DNA of 64,000 nt from Ulva prolifera (GCA_023078555.1 CM041198.1:2530800-2594799), one strand, 5' to 3'. Counted from the first letter of the stretch, positions 24,326 through 37,189 are shown. Made by a program: numbers and translations. The notes: generated by a model from the letters alone, not told the origin.

Positions 24326-25949
24326 CTCACCTGGATGTCATTTATAAGATTCGCAGGGAAGGGGCACGTGAAGCGGACGTCGGGGCGCGCAAAGACGACC
24401 GCCGCGTATTGCCGCTCCGCGTGGTGCTTCTCCCACAGCCGCCCGACCTCGTAGACGCTGTTGAGCTGCGCCAGCATGTTGCGCACGTTGGAGCGCTCGA
24501 TCCACTCCGGGTCGTGCACCCAGCCGGTGCCGTGCTCAACACAGATGTCGATGTTGTCCCTGCACCGCCGCGCCGCCGTCACCGCGCTGTCATGCGTGCA
24601 TGTCTGGTGGTGGGGGGGGGGGGGGGGGGGGGGGGGGTTCCACTTGTTGGGTCTCAACACAGCGCATCGATCGTCAAGCACAAGTCACTTGGTATGCGTG
24701 TAGAAGAGCTAGACAAACGGGGACCTCTGGCGGCTGTGGCGTTCTGCTGCTGATGCGCATTTGTGTTCACTTGTGGGGGGTCAGGAACACCTACGACAGA
24801 TCCATCGCAAGGCAGTGGAGGCTTGGCAATCAGGCTGGCAATCAGATGGACCTCGTGATCAATTCGGCGCAGCATATGATCCCTCTGTGTAGGACCGATG
24901 AGTTGATCCGAAGCAGCAAGTATGCCGTGTTGCGCCATGCATATTTTGTTTGGGCATGTGTACAGGGCATGAATACCTGTGCGGCCGATTTCGCCGCAGA
25001 CATGTGGCTCGTCACAACTACCACGCACTTTGAGGAAGGATTGATGAGGTCGGACAGCGGGAATCCAGGGCCGTGCGAGCCGGGCTGGAGCGACTAGAAG
25101 ATACTGCCCGAAACCCACGAATACATGGAGCAACAAAATCAAGACAGCGACGACTGCGGGCAAATCACAGTGAATAATCTTATGCTGTATTCAGTGGAAG
25201 GTGTGCCTGGACTTCCAGTGGCACGAAGCGTGCTCACACGGAAACGGGGACACCCAGCGGAGCCACCCGAACCTTTGTGGTAAATGAGGACACCACCTCC
25301 CACGTAGACATGCAAGAACAGTTGTAGCGGGCTCGACTGCGCTTCGCCGTGAAGCGCTGCTGCAAGTGGGCGCATCTCACGTATTGCCCTTCATGCCACG
25401 CAACCAGAGCCCGGAAGAAGATACATAAACGCACTTGATATCTTCAACAAAATCATCTTGCGATGTGAGGATATGGTCGTAGGGCTGCAGCAGGTGCCAT
25501 TGGTCGGTGTCCAGGTCGTCGTCTTCTCCTGTGCGCCCGTTCGTGAGATGCGTAACGTCGTTGTAAGTATGCAGGAAAACATCTACTTCATAGCCTTCTT
25601 TCTCAATTTTATCAATGACGTTCTCTTTGATCGACTCCAGCGTGTGATTCAGCGACCTTGTCAAGCCAAAGAAACACAACGCCACTCGCTTTGCAGGGCT
25701 GCCCTCTGGCCCCTCGGGGCTCTGTTCCACGGAGAGCAATTGCAAGCCACTAGAAGTGACATAGCTCACATCAGATGCTTCCGGAGATCGGCACGAAGCG
25801 TATACGACAAGGAGAAGGGCAGGGATCAGGCAAAGGAGCCACAGCTTCCGGCTTTTTGGCTGAGCGTGCGGCTTAGTGTGAGTCACAGTGGATAAACTAT
25901 CTTCACTAGCCAAGGACCTCGCACAGGATGATGGCCGCTTCAGCACCAT
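20965..25949 (-). CDS. type II membrane glycosyltransferase-like protein
   Basis: Minus-strand exons 25949-25435, 24586-24331 and 21336-20965 join in frame to 380 residues from ATG to TGA. Residues 36-53 (LWLLCLIPALLLVVYASC) follow a basic stretch and form a single signal anchor, so a Golgi type II topology is inferred. The lumenal part starts with RVALCFFGLTRSLNHTLESI and goes on through DVFLHTYND and RSNVRNMLAQLNSVYEVGRL. It continues with YAAVVFARPDVRF and GINDRFHML and ends with a Glu-containing helix and a RVR segment. This order resembles a broad group of algal and protist putative glycosyltransferases with an R-x-D-type motif near the middle; donor and acceptor sugars cannot be told. 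Intron 1 is 848 nt. Intron 2 (21337-24330) is about 3 kb, repeat-rich, and opens with a 43-nt C run straight after the donor. The family assignment is from memory of motif order. Confidence 0.65.
22196..22264. repeat. imperfect 26-nt direct repeat in a glycosyltransferase intron
   Basis: Two copies of a unit starting CCAGGCTGACA and ending near AATATGG/AATCTGG lie at about 22196-22221 and 22239-22264. They differ at a few positions. Related CAGGCTGACA words occur near 22074. This looks like decayed tandem repetition. Confidence 0.7.
22278..22320. repeat. dispersed repeat, copy 1
   Basis: This 43-nt segment begins CGGTGCTACCTGCCTCTC and recurs in the same orientation about 1.25 kb away at 23524-23566 with roughly 85-90% identity. 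Read on the minus strand, both copies are open and give a shared peptide KPERQVAP. It may be a fragment of a dispersed repeat family. Confidence 0.7.
23524..23566. repeat. dispersed repeat, copy 2
   Basis: This is the second copy of the segment at 22278-22320, within the same 3-kb intron and in the same orientation. The minus-strand reading again contains KPERQVAP. Confidence 0.7.
24283..24325. repeat. 43-nt G homopolymer at an intron donor
   Basis: There are 43 uninterrupted G on plus. On the gene's sense strand the intron reads GTGAGC and then runs straight on as C, so the tract begins at the sixth intron base after the exon ending at 24331. This is an unusual position for a homopolymer. 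Confidence 0.9.
24612..24637. repeat. 26-nt G homopolymer near an intron acceptor
   Basis: There are 26 G on plus. In the sense of the glycosyltransferase-like gene this is a C run about 25 nt upstream of the acceptor of exon 2 (24586), where a polypyrimidine tract is expected. Confidence 0.9.
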
Positions 25950-27776
25950 TATGGCAAGTGCACTTCCTCCCGATCGCGGGAACTGCACAGATCCCGGCCG
26001 TTCACTGCAACCTTCTACAACGCAATGAAAAACATACGGTTCATTAAACTGGTGTCCTCTCGACAACTGCTCCTCCGGATTGTGGCGACCCGCCAATGTG
26101 CATATATCGGCTTGTATACGGGCAAGTTTTGCGTTGCCTCGACGATTCATGTGCGGCGGCGCTCCCTGTAGCCGCATGTTTAGGATGACGCGTCATGACG
26201 GCGCACATGCAACAGATCACTGCGTGCGTGGGAATATCAACCGGCCTTGCAGACTTCAATGCAAGACGGACGTGACACTGAGTGGTGTACGTACGGATAT
26301 ACCCCAGGGTCCAAGACGTGGCTCAGTTAGAAGACTTTTCCCGATGTTTCCCGGGACTGCCGCACAAATCTATAGAGGCGATCGCCCTGCCCGGCGCGAA
26401 CGCTTGCGCCTCACGTTGCACCAGCACGTCAACATCGTTGCAAACAACATGATCAGGCAATGGCGGCGCTGGCGTGCACTGGCATGAAGCACGCTGCGTG
26501 CTCCACGCATGTCCATGACACCAACTCCGAATGCCCTGGGAATTCATGCGGGTGCGCCGGAGTATAAGCGTTCTTGGATAGCCATCACGTCACCTCACAC
26601 AGTTTGAAACCGTCACTCGGCAGTTGTGGCCGCTGGTGCGCTGATGTGCGGTGCATCATCGCAACGTGCCGAGGGGGCAAAAGAGTGCGACTCGTAAACG
26701 ACAGCATGCATGGCGCATGACACAACAGCCGCGGACGGTGACGGAGAAAATGAGTGCCGCTCGCGCACACCAGAGAGGCGCGGCAACACCCGCCCCCTCA
26801 CACAGGGCTACCGGAATATTCAGTAGTTTCCTGGCAACACACACAGCTCGAGTGATCAACCCAAGTCCATGCCGACCACAACAAACAGAGCACCCTGTGC
26901 CCCTGCAGCTGCACATGCAATCCATTCTGGCGACAGCGGGCTGGAACTCTTGGTTCAGCTAGTCTTTCAGTTATCTCAGAGATATCTGTGATTTCAGTGA
27001 TACAGATGGAGAGTCACGCCCTTGTGTACCTTGGGCTGGCAGGCGGGCTCACGCACATTGACACAAGTCGAGTTGTCCAGAGACTCGGGTGGTTACAGGG
27101 GCACACGAGGTTGAAAGACTGACACAATTGAAATTGTTCAGACGGGGGTTTGTATGCATTAGGATGGGACAACAGTGTCCGACCATGTCTCTTTACACCT
27201 GCAATGAGAGAGCTGCGTATGGTTTGCAAACACACAGATCGCGGCTGCATCGGGCGAGGCCATCACAGTGCTTGCAGAGAGTCAAATCGGCAACACACGA
27301 TGGGACACTCTGCCTCGACAATTTCGAGCTGTGAAGAGGCAGACTCTGGCCTACACCAGTGTTTTCTGAAGCAGGATCCCAATGCTTTGACACATCACTG
27401 CGCCACTCGCCCCGACACAGCAGCAGCTTCCGCGAGACCATGCCGCCCTCATCCCCGCCAAACGCTGCACTGATGGCCAGGGGACCCCTACCTGTACAGG
27501 CTACTGCGTGCTTCGCAGCGTCACGGACACTTCGTCACTCGAAACTGCAAGCCTCGCTTCGCAGATTTGTGCACATGCACATGCACACTACATTGGTCGA
27601 TTCATAGCGGCGCATCTGAGGGCAGCACTGTCACAGCCCTCCCCTAGAATGTCGCTACCTCACCCCTTCGATCCCGTCCACACCCCTCCCGCCACATGCG
27701 GCATTGAACACCATCAGATCAGGCGCGCATGGCATTCGTGCGTACGCGCACGCATGCTATCGCAGCAGCTCGCCAC
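25950..27776. other. intergenic stretch between two minus-strand genes
   Basis: This contains the promoter of the glycosyltransferase-like gene and the 3' flank of U1-70K. Frames here are short and without motifs on both strands. No tRNA-like T-arm or repeat is recognised. Confidence 0.45.
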
Positions 27777-30700
27777 CTACCGCCGGTACCCCCCACGGTC
27801 GCGGTCTCCTCTGTCATCATACCGGCTGCGCTTGTGGTCACGCTCGCCGTGGCCGCCGCCGCCGCCGGGGGGCGCGCGCCGGTCCCGATCGCCGTAGTCA
27901 CGCTGCCGCTCGCCGTACCGGTCGTCGCCGCGGTCGCGCTTCGGCGCGCCATAGCCCCGGTCATCACCGCGGGGCGGGCCGCGGCTGCGGTCCCCGTCTC
28001 TGTATCCTCCGCCGCCCGCGCCCCAGTCAGAGCCGCCGCGCGGCGGGCCACGGTCGCCGTAGCCGCCCCCGGACGACCGCGGGGGCCCGCCGTATCGGTC
28101 GACCTTGTCTCGCTCCGCGCGCGCTCCGTACCGGTCCTCTCGCTGGCCGCCATAGCGCTCCCGTTCCCGGTGGTCGTCCCGCCCGCCGTTGTCTGACCGC
28201 GGCCTGCACAACAGCGTCACGTAACTTCCCTGCTCTACGGGGGCTGCAAGTCCGCACTGTCGCTGGAACAAACTCGTCAGTCACGGCAGGCCCGCCATTG
28301 GTGCACCCACAGCTGCACACAGACCCTGATGCTTATAAGGACTGTGTGTGCTCAAGAAGCGGAGGAAACTGTCGCATTACAACACGCCGCACATAGCGCG
28401 ATGCATTGAGGCATGCCAGTGTGCTGGTAACTCTCGTGCAAGTCACATGGCAACCATGCAGAGAGGTGCCCACAGGTGCACACAGCAAAAGAAAGCACTC
28501 TTCATGATGGCATTGTCATTGAAACTCAAATCCTCGACAGTGGACCTCCTCTGTGGATGCCCTGGTGGGTGTCATCAACAGCCCAGGCCCAGACGCAACG
28601 CCAGCTGACGGGACTCCAGCATGCTCGCAAGCCTCAAGCGCACGGACAAGACGGACGGAAAAGCGAACAGCCGCCAAGCCACGAGCACAGGCTTGGATAC
28701 AGCAGCCTGTGTGGGGCGGGAGTGGCGGTTGCGGACCTGCTGCGATCATCGCGGAGCCCTCGCGAGTCTGGGGGAGGGCCCCTGCGGTCACGGTCGCGCT
28801 CCCCAAACGCGGCGCCACCGGGCGTAGGCGGCCCGGGCACGCGCCCAGGGGGCGCCCCCGGGCCTTTCTTTGCCTGCTTCGGCTTCGGCAGACGCGATTG
28901 CCCTCCTGTGCCGCCGCCGAGCCTCATCGGCCGCCTGAGCAGAAGCAGAATGTCACAAAGGACAAGATGGGCAGGTGTGCGGGAGTACAGGATATGTCAA
29001 TGTCCTGGCATCATTCAGACCTGTCTTTATCAGAACTGGACAACTCCTCTGGGCCGAGATCACAAGCTTCAGGGCTCGACAACCAGGAGAACTCCTTTCA
29101 GGCCACCTTACGGAACTCGCAGGGCCTCCTCCAGTGTGAAGCGAGGCGGAAACGCACAGCTGCTTCGATTGCACAAAGCGCTCGTAAAACCAGACCCATA
29201 GTCTCAAAAGCAGAAGGTGCACGGTACGGAATACGTTGCAGCACATTGGCCCAGCATCACGATTGTGGCAATCCGCACATGGGTTTGGCACATTGACACT
29301 GCCGAGGGCCCCCCCGAGTGCACCATTGCCCTGGTAACCTGCCGAGCGATGAACGGCTCCAGGCTGACCAGCAGATGCCTCCTGCTTGGACGCATGCAGG
29401 AGGTCAGCAGCGGCTGCTCGAGGCTGAGCAGTCTGAGGCGCACCAGTCTGTGACAGTCCGGCCTCTCTCAACGTCAACGACGCTCCAGCGCTCAGACCCT
29501 CCGATCTTTACAAACCCATCTGGCGGGTACGCCTTGTACGCCGTCTTCATGTCGCCCGCATGCTGGAACTCGATGAATGCGTAGCCCCGGCTCTTGCCAG
29601 CATGGTCTCTAATGAGCTTCATCGACCGAATGGGCCCATGCTTCTCGAACTCGGTGTACAGTTCACTCTCAGTCGTTGCATAGTCGAGCCGTGAGACGAA
29701 CAGTGTCCGCATGGCGTCGGTGTCAGCGGCGTTGGGGTCTGATTTGGGGTCATATGCAGCCTTTGCAGCCTCGAGCCCAGCTGTATGATCCAGCATCGTT
29801 TCCTTCGCCTTCTTCTCCCGCCTACATGCTTGGGACTTTACAAGGCCCGCTGTTACGATACCGACAGCCTGGCCGCCAGGTTACTGCAGTGACCCGCAAC
29901 AGCTATGCTAGGCAGCCACCATAAAATTAACACGTGAGGAGCGTGCGGGTATCATGGCATGCGAGGTGTAACCAACGTGGGGCCATCAATTCCACAGTGC
30001 GGCATCGGCACACTGCTGGCCTCATGCTCGGACGCATGGCATGGTTGGCACGCATCATGTGATGAGGCAGCAATTGGTGGTCATGTCCGCAGACACGTGT
30101 GATCTGATCGAAACGAAATACACAAGCCAGGGTGATACCAGGCAGTTCTAGACACAGCTCTAGCAGCATGCCTGTTGGACGATGATCCTGTCAGCAGCAG
30201 GATGGCGTTTTCACGAATGGAAAAAGATGCGACCATGCATCCTGTAGAAGAGCCACAGCGGGCAATGAACAACACAGCAACAGAACCAGCACACATCAGC
30301 AGTATGCGTGGTCAAGTTCTTGCATTACATGGTCGGTCATCATCAGCTTGACAGCATTTCTAGGCTGCGTGATCTGGCAACGTTTGCCACCCCATGAAAT
30401 TGCCTCACAAGGATATTACGACTCCTACCATCAATCAAGGCTACACCAGACATCTCGTGATCGTGAGATTGGTGAAAGCGAACGAACCTTTCCAGGATGG
30501 TGGGCTCATCTATACTGGCTTGCAGGTGATACTCCCTGTTCCTGAATTTCCGCTCTTCACTTTGAGCTACTTCTGATTTCGCAGGTTGATAATCAGGATC
30601 TTCTGGGTCAGGAAAATGGCCCACATAACCCGCCAGGCCAAGAAGAGGAAGGACAGGTGGCTTCTTGTCGATGGGTGGCTTGTACTCCAAGTCTTGTCGA

Positions 30701-30780
30701 GGGTCAAAGAGCTCCAGCACAGTCTTTGGGAGCCCCGACTTGGAGATTGCCATATTAACGCGCTCATGGTGGCTAAACAT
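27777..30780 (-). CDS. U1 snRNP 70 kDa protein (U1-70K)
   Basis: Four minus-strand exons, 30780-30533, 29821-29444, 28934-28737 and 28203-27777, join in frame to 416 residues ending in TAG. The N-terminal U1-70K region shows LFDPRQDLEYKPPIDKKPP and FPDPEDPDYQPAK. A helix with KKAKETMLDH and YDPKSDPNA follows. The RRM covers about residues 121-205, with RNP2 TLFVSRL (122-128) and RNP1 RGYAFIEF (161-168), and ends VDVERGRTVTDWRPMRLGGG, the family hallmark spread over the exon 2/3 junction. The tail is Arg/Gly/Asp/Tyr-rich (RDRGDDRYGERQRDYGD-like), replacing the RS/RD tail of animals and plants. U1-70K binds stem-loop I of U1 snRNA and helps define 5' splice sites in the nucleus. The phase at all three junctions and the conserved motif across one of them make the model firm. 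Confidence 0.92.
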
Positions 30781-32286
30781 GGTCGCGCAGCTGTTTGTGT
30801 ACGTGCAAGAGCCCTACCGGCGTCGCGCTAGAAGCCTACTGTCAAAATGTACCCCCAACGCGCCGGCAAGACGACAAATTACAGAATATTATTCATGATT
30901 TGGTACATGCCGGAGCATGATCGATCATCTGCTGTGGTCGCCGTCTACTGTCACTCGTCAACGCAAGAACATGGTAGTACAATTTTGACCAACATGCAAG
31001 ACGAAGACATCTCAACATGTGGCAAGCGCTGTACATTCCGACATGGGTGCACGTGGGCGGTTTCTATTTCTGTGAGCTCATGTTTGCTGTGCCTGGTTAG
31101 CGAGGTTCGGCACACTGCTCCAAGCAAGACGCGGCAGAAACCCGTTCTGGCAGATCAGAGATCGGATGTACATCGCAAAATGCCTTTAAGCATAACATCG
31201 CCATAGTTGTGAGGGGGCACAATCCCTTCCTTTCTATCAGATGGATGTGATCATGCGCCCACCTCCGCGGAGCCCAACAAAAACTTTGGCGAGCTGATGG
31301 GATAACGCCTCAACACATGGCTCCATTAAACTTTTTGTCACCGCTAAGTGAGGCGCAATTCCATGGATTTGCGCCATCTGTGTCATCACATCTAGGCGTT
31401 TTTAAACAACGGCGCACTCGGGTGAACATGCCACGTCTTCCGACATTCATGCTCTAAATTGTTATGTTCTTACTCGAGGTCGAATGAGACAGTCGTTTGT
31501 GCAATTTGACGGTCGTGCGTGAACTGCAGTGGTATCGTGGTCCACACGATTTCCGCGACGTCGAAACAGCCTGCCGTCGCATGCCTAGGATCGAATTGAT
31601 TGATGTGAATGGAAAGTTGAAAATCCTGTCGTCATCCATTGTACCCGTGCTGTAGCTGAGGATGCGGTGTCGGTGTGTCGCGGAAGCGAAGATAGGAAAT
31701 ACTCCACAATTGTGATGCACAGAACAGCTGAAGCATTCCTGGGCTGGTTGTGGTCACTATGCCAGATCAACTTTTCTTCTGATACTGAGTCTACACAGCG
31801 GTGCACGTTGACTTTGATGGCACTGTAAAAACTGCGGCCGTGTTGATGATTTGCGACAAACAAGTCTCGTTGTGGGTTGTACATCATAGAGGAGGGCGTT
31901 CCTATGAGACGAGCCTCCAAACAAACGCAATCGTGCTTATGACATCAACTTTGTATGAAGCATAATCTCGTTAGCTCAGGAGGACTTGCCCAACCCATGC
32001 TTCCCTGCTTTTCCGGATCTTTCTTAGAGATATATGACCTGCAATTGATCCGAAAATGAGCACACCCTTTCCTCCACGGCATTGTTGTCACGTCCGCTCG
32101 TCAACACGGCAGCCAATCGCGCGCACTACAATAGCTAGACGCGCCCCACCCGCACTCTACTAAGACCTGGCCGGTTTTCCGTCTGTGTTGGCTAGCTTGA
32201 CAACCTGGCATGTAAGCCTCTGACCGTGACGGAGTTCATGTTCTGTCAGCTTTCGCTGGCCAGTAGCGCCCCTCTCGGAGGAAGAT
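30781..32286. promoter_or_regulatory. divergent promoter region between U1-70K and the MUT9-like kinase
   Basis: The starts of U1-70K (30780, -) and the kinase (32287, +) are 1.5 kb apart and divergent, so both promoters and 5' UTRs lie here. No coding frame with recognisable motifs is seen. The composition is lower in GC than the flanking exons. Confidence 0.45.
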
Positions 32287-35200
32287 ATGCCACCAAAACG
32301 TCCTAAGAGGAAAGCTGCGATTGAAGCCACCGCACGTTTTGTAGCCGACAGAAATCGTAACACACGGAGAGGAGCACAGCGGGCCACGCCCCCAGCCGAC
32401 GCCACCCCCAGCGATAAGCTGGAGGACGCGCCAGAAGAGAACTTTGAGGAAGGTAAAGCACGCATGAAGGCCGAAGAAGGCCACACCGAGCCAGAAGACG
32501 GCAAGGCTGCCAACGAGGAGCGGCCAAATGAAGGCGAGGCCAGCACTGCACCTGTCCCTGAGAAGGTTTGTATCGTCCATTTGCTGGTGGTGATGGACGT
32601 GATCGCAACATATCTTTTGGTGAGGCTCTGCTCTCGCCAGATGTCCCCTCAGACCAAAAGGCTTTCATGCAGGTGTCCGTCGGAGGCTCGCCGGAGTACT
32701 ATGTTGAAAGAAAACTTGGTAAAGGTGGTTTTGGACAGGTCTACGTTGGTAGACGGGTTGTCGCTGTCAAGGACACGGAGCTGAAGGATGGCCCAAACGC
32801 GAACCTGGTGTGATCATACTACGTGTAAAGCATCGCGAATCAATCATCACAATTCATTGTAGTTGCATGGATGATCAGGACCCAAAGTGCTCGCGAGCGA
32901 TGGCATATCGTACACTCGTTTGCCTACGCAGATGGCTCTGAAGTTCGAGCACAAGAATAGCAAAGGATGCAATTTCGGACCACCGTACGAGTGGTCGGTA
33001 TATTCGTACGCTTTCCTTACCGGTTGTTGTTGTGGAGTATATGCTGCGAAGTCTGGCCAGGTGTGCAAACAGTACCAGCGGATGGGTGCAGGTCTCTGAG
33101 CGCGGTGCATGGCATCCCCAAAGTGCACTTCAAGGGTAAACACAAAGAGTACTATATCATGGTTCGTCACTTTTCCATGTCTGTCGAAGTTGCTGTAACA
33201 CTGTGGTTTATGGTCTTGAGTGTGGTATTCAACAGGAGTTCAGGCTCAAGACACACCAGCTCTCGAGTCATGTGGCAATATGGAAACAGTATCATTGTAC
33301 AGGTTATGGACGTTCTGGGACCGTCGTTGTGGGACGTGTGGAATTCGCAGGGTCAGATCATGTCTTCCGAGATGGTTGCCTGCATCGCTGTTGAGGCTGT
33401 TCACATCCTAAAAGACCTGCATTCAAAAGGATATGTTCACGGAGATGTGAAGCCGGAGAATTTCTTGCTGGGTCAACCCACTACAGCCAATGAGAAAAAG
33501 CTGTTTCTGGTTGATCTTGGCCTTGGTGAGTACCCATCCAACATCTATACTGCCTTTGAAGCTGTCTCAGGTCAATCTGGAGCATCAACCGATCGTAGTG
33601 TGACGTGATTCTGCGGTCACCTGATACTAGTGCATACTAGTGCATAACGCAGCTGAGATCATACTGTTCTGAGGTCGCAGTGTGAACGTCGATGACTTAC
33701 AAGATGTTTGACCCATCAGACATCAGCTGCAAAACCATGTAGTGTTGATGCTGGGAGCTTGTGCTGGTCGGCGTATGCCTGCGACGCCCCTTCTCTCACC
33801 CAAGAGTCACAGCATGTCTTGCCATGTTGCCTTCTTTCATTCTGTCTCGGTGGTGCACGGACACGCAAGGCTAGGCAGAACTAGCCGCGTTTCTCGCCAA
33901 ACAAGGTATTTGATGTAGGACCATGGCAACCTTGCTGTCACAGCATGTCCGCATCTTCTGCCTCTACATCTCCCTTTCGCCGACATGTGTATTGTTGTGA
34001 TCAGGCAAAATGTTGCGCAAACATCCACATGGACAACACCATCCCATGGCATCCCGTAGGGCACAGCGTCAAGCATAACTGTCTGAGCCTGTGCAGCCAC
34101 CCGATGGAAGGACTTCGTCTGCAGCACGCATGTCGAGTATGACCAGCGCCCTGATGTCTTCCGAGGAACGGTTCGCTACGCCAGCGTCCATGCGCACCTC
34201 GGGCGCACGGCGTCACGGCGAGACGATCTCGAGTCCCTGGCATACACCCTCCTCTTCCTGCTGAAGGGGAGGCTGCCGTGGCAGGGGTACCAGGGCGACA
34301 ACAAGGGCTTCTTGGTGTGCAAGAAGAAAATGGCGACCAGCGCAGACATGCTCTGCCGGTACACCCATCAAGCCTTCCGCCAGGTTCGTGCCGCCCTCTG
34401 TCTGCTTCTTTGATGTGTCCATTCAGACACGTGTGTCGTCCGCATGTCGTGCTGTCGTGTCAGCCTGATGATGATGATGATGATCCAGGCTCAAAGCAAT
34501 GCTCACTGCTCATGGCCATCTGTACGGGATGGGCGATGGCAGGAGTGAGCTGCACTTCAATTGGCAGGCACAGCCAATGAGGATTGTGGAAAGGATTCGT
34601 TCATGCAGGCAGTCTGGTGCCAATGAGGCCACGGCTGATCGAGGCATCTATATGCTGCTGTTGAAGTACCCGCCACATCTGCCAGGTAATTTTGAAATTA
34701 TTGTCCCTCAGAATACCTGACACGGTTGTGGTGCTGCTGTGCAGTTCACTGAGGCTGTTGTGAACCTCAAGTTCGACGAGGAACCCAAGTATGAGGCCTA
34801 CATCCGCCTGTTTGAGGGGCTATGCGGGCCCCGCTCTCAGCGACCGATCCAGACGCTCAACGTCGTACAGAAGGTCGGCACAAAGCGCCCACGCGACCCC
34901 AATGACGAGATCTTCCTGGACTCTACTGGTGCCCCGAAGAAGAAGGTGCGGGCTTGCTGCCCCATGCCTGTACTCTGTGTGACTGTTCCCTGGCGGCTGG
35001 TTCAGCGTCTCCATTTTGTGGTGCCTGGGGGGTGCAGCATTGTGAGGGTCAATTTGTGTGAGGCTGCCCGCTTGTGGCTGCCACACCCTCTCTGTGGAAA
35101 GACTGTGGCTTGTGTGTATCAGTCATGCCAGATTGACTCGAAGCAATTTCAACGTATCAATGTGGTTTTTGGGCAGCCATGGACGCACCACTGCAGCATT

Positions 35201-37189
35201 GTTCTCACTCAGCATGGCAGTGACTCATCGGGCTGTCACAGCAAGGCTGCATTGTCTTCACACCATCGCAGCGTGCGTAATACATTCACGGACCATACCG
35301 ATTGGAGTGGAAATCACGGAGCCGATTTAGTGTTGACGATTGGGTACGTGGTGACCGGCAGCGGTGTGCTGTAGGTCCGGCTGGGATTGCCGGCGACGCA
35401 GTGGATCACCGTGTACAATGCACACCGGCCGATGAAGCAGCGCTACCATTACAATGTCGCCAATGTACGGGTGGAGCAGCACGTGGTCAAGGGCAATGAT
35501 GACGGCCTCTACATCTCCAGTGTTGCCTGTTGCCAGGTCTGTTCCTCGCTTGTGCGCTGTCGTGTGTCCTGGTGTTGTTGTACAGATGTGACGATTTCCA
35601 TTGTACAGATCTTTGCTCACGTGACGCTGTGTGTGAGGTTGCTTTGTTGAATGTGACATATGGCACGGTTGCTGTGTTTTTGGTTCGTGCCAGATTAGCA
35701 TGTTTTGGTAGAGCTGTACGCTGGACCTTGCATGTGCTACCGGAATCAGTGACAGGAGCACTCAAAGGTGGACATATTGATGGTCATATACGCTGCGAGC
35801 ATGTTGTCTGTCTGAACAACTGTGTTGCAGCGAGCTTGTGCCGATGCTGTATTGTCTGCAGCTCGTTCCGGTCTTCTCCAACATTTTCCGTACACATCGG
35901 CTGCACCCACTACTCCATGTCAACTTCCAAGAATGTAGACCCCGTTTTCCTAGTCATGCCACTTTTCCAACGTTGTTGCACTCGGTGCCGCATTCAGTTC
36001 CACAAGCTGTCATGCATCAGCAAGACATCTCATCCTGGGCGTCTCGCTGCAGGAGCTCTGGGCGCTGATCATGGACGCCGGCACTGCGTACACTGCGCAG
36101 ACGTACAACCTCACAGCACAGTTCCTGCCGAAGGAGTGGATCATGGAGAAGTGGGAGGAGGGCTTCTACATCACCGCGATGGCGGGAAGCAACTCGGGGT
36201 GGTCCCTCGTTGCCATGAGCAAGGGCACACCGTACACGCAGCAGTCGTACAAGGTGGGCGCTCCCCTTGCTGTGCCCATGATCATGAATGAATAACAAAA
36301 AAAATGCAAACAGTCAAAGGGACATGGGGTGTCTAGTGTTGTTCCACCTGGAGCCATTGATGACGCCTGCATGCTGCCCTGGTTGACAGCGATGTCCATC
36401 GACGAGGGCAGACAGCACACATCTGCAATCTGCGTCAGCTGCTTATGTCCCTCCATGCTACCTGGCCCACAGCATCACAGATCGCAGGCGGAGTGGCGCA
36501 ATGTTCAGCATTTTCGAGTCATCTGCTACACCGGGCAACATTGCCCATGTGACCGCTTCTAGCTCTGAATGGCACCATCTTTTCACTATACAGGTGTCTG
36601 ATTCTTTCCCATTCAAGTGGATCAACAAGAAGTGGAAAGAAGGCTTCCACGTGACCAGCATGGCGACGAGCCACTTGCGGTGGGCGGTGGTGATGAGCCG
36701 CAACGCTGGATTCATTGATCAGTGCGTTGAGCTGGACTTCCAGTACCCAAGTGAGGGTATCCACCGTCGCTGGGATGGCGGCTTCCGTATTACATCCTGC
36801 GCATCAACACCTGATCAGGTATGACCTTTTAACGATTCTCTGTGGTGTAATGCAGATAGTAGCTGGTCATAGGATTCATAGAAGCAGTGCCGTGCCAGGC
36901 GACCAGAAAGTGAGGCTTGGCACATGAGAAACTGCTCGGTGGCCTGCACTGGTTGACCATCATGCACGGTCAGTAGCCACTGGATGCTCTGTTGTTTCAG
37001 CTGTGACAAACCTGTGATATTCTTCATGATGTGCAGACGGCCCTGATTTTAAGTATTCCGCGGCGCCGGCCGGTGGATGAGACACAAGAGACACTCCGTA
37101 CGAGTGCATTCCCGTCAACGCACATCAAGGAGAAGTGGGCAAAGAATCTCTACATTGGGGGGATCACGTACGGCCGAACTGTAAGCTAG
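32287..37189 (+). CDS. MUT9-like (casein kinase 1-related) Ser/Thr protein kinase
   Basis: Eleven exons join in frame to 666 residues: 32287-32565, 32673-32807, 32932-33005, 33101-33161, 33303-33525, 34097-34383, 34745-34945, 35375-35536, 36053-36253, 36594-36818 and 37037-37189. The first 93 residues are a basic then acidic, probably disordered leader starting [10 protein letters not shown], a likely nuclear signal. The kinase domain has the P-loop [12 protein letters not shown] (108-119), Lys142 in ALKFEH, the catalytic loop [13 protein letters not shown] with Asp231, and DLG at 254-256 in place of DFG, as is normal for this family. The second half carries the plant-type CK1 tail, with [48 protein letters not shown] and a final [10 protein letters not shown]-like end, YGRTVS. 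Green-lineage relatives (MUT9 of Chlamydomonas, MLK/PPK of plants) phosphorylate histone H3 and photoreceptor or clock-related partners. The substrate here is inferred only. Confidence 0.93.

Noticed and set aside
27719-28396. Plus-strand Arg/Ala/Val-rich frames over the U1-70K tail
   Set aside because: They are antisense of the Arg/Gly/Asp-rich U1-70K tail exon, which is in phase with the RRM exon.
28476-29201. 241-codon plus-strand frame across U1-70K introns and exon 3
   Set aside because: It overlaps a well-supported exon on the other strand and has no recognisable motifs.
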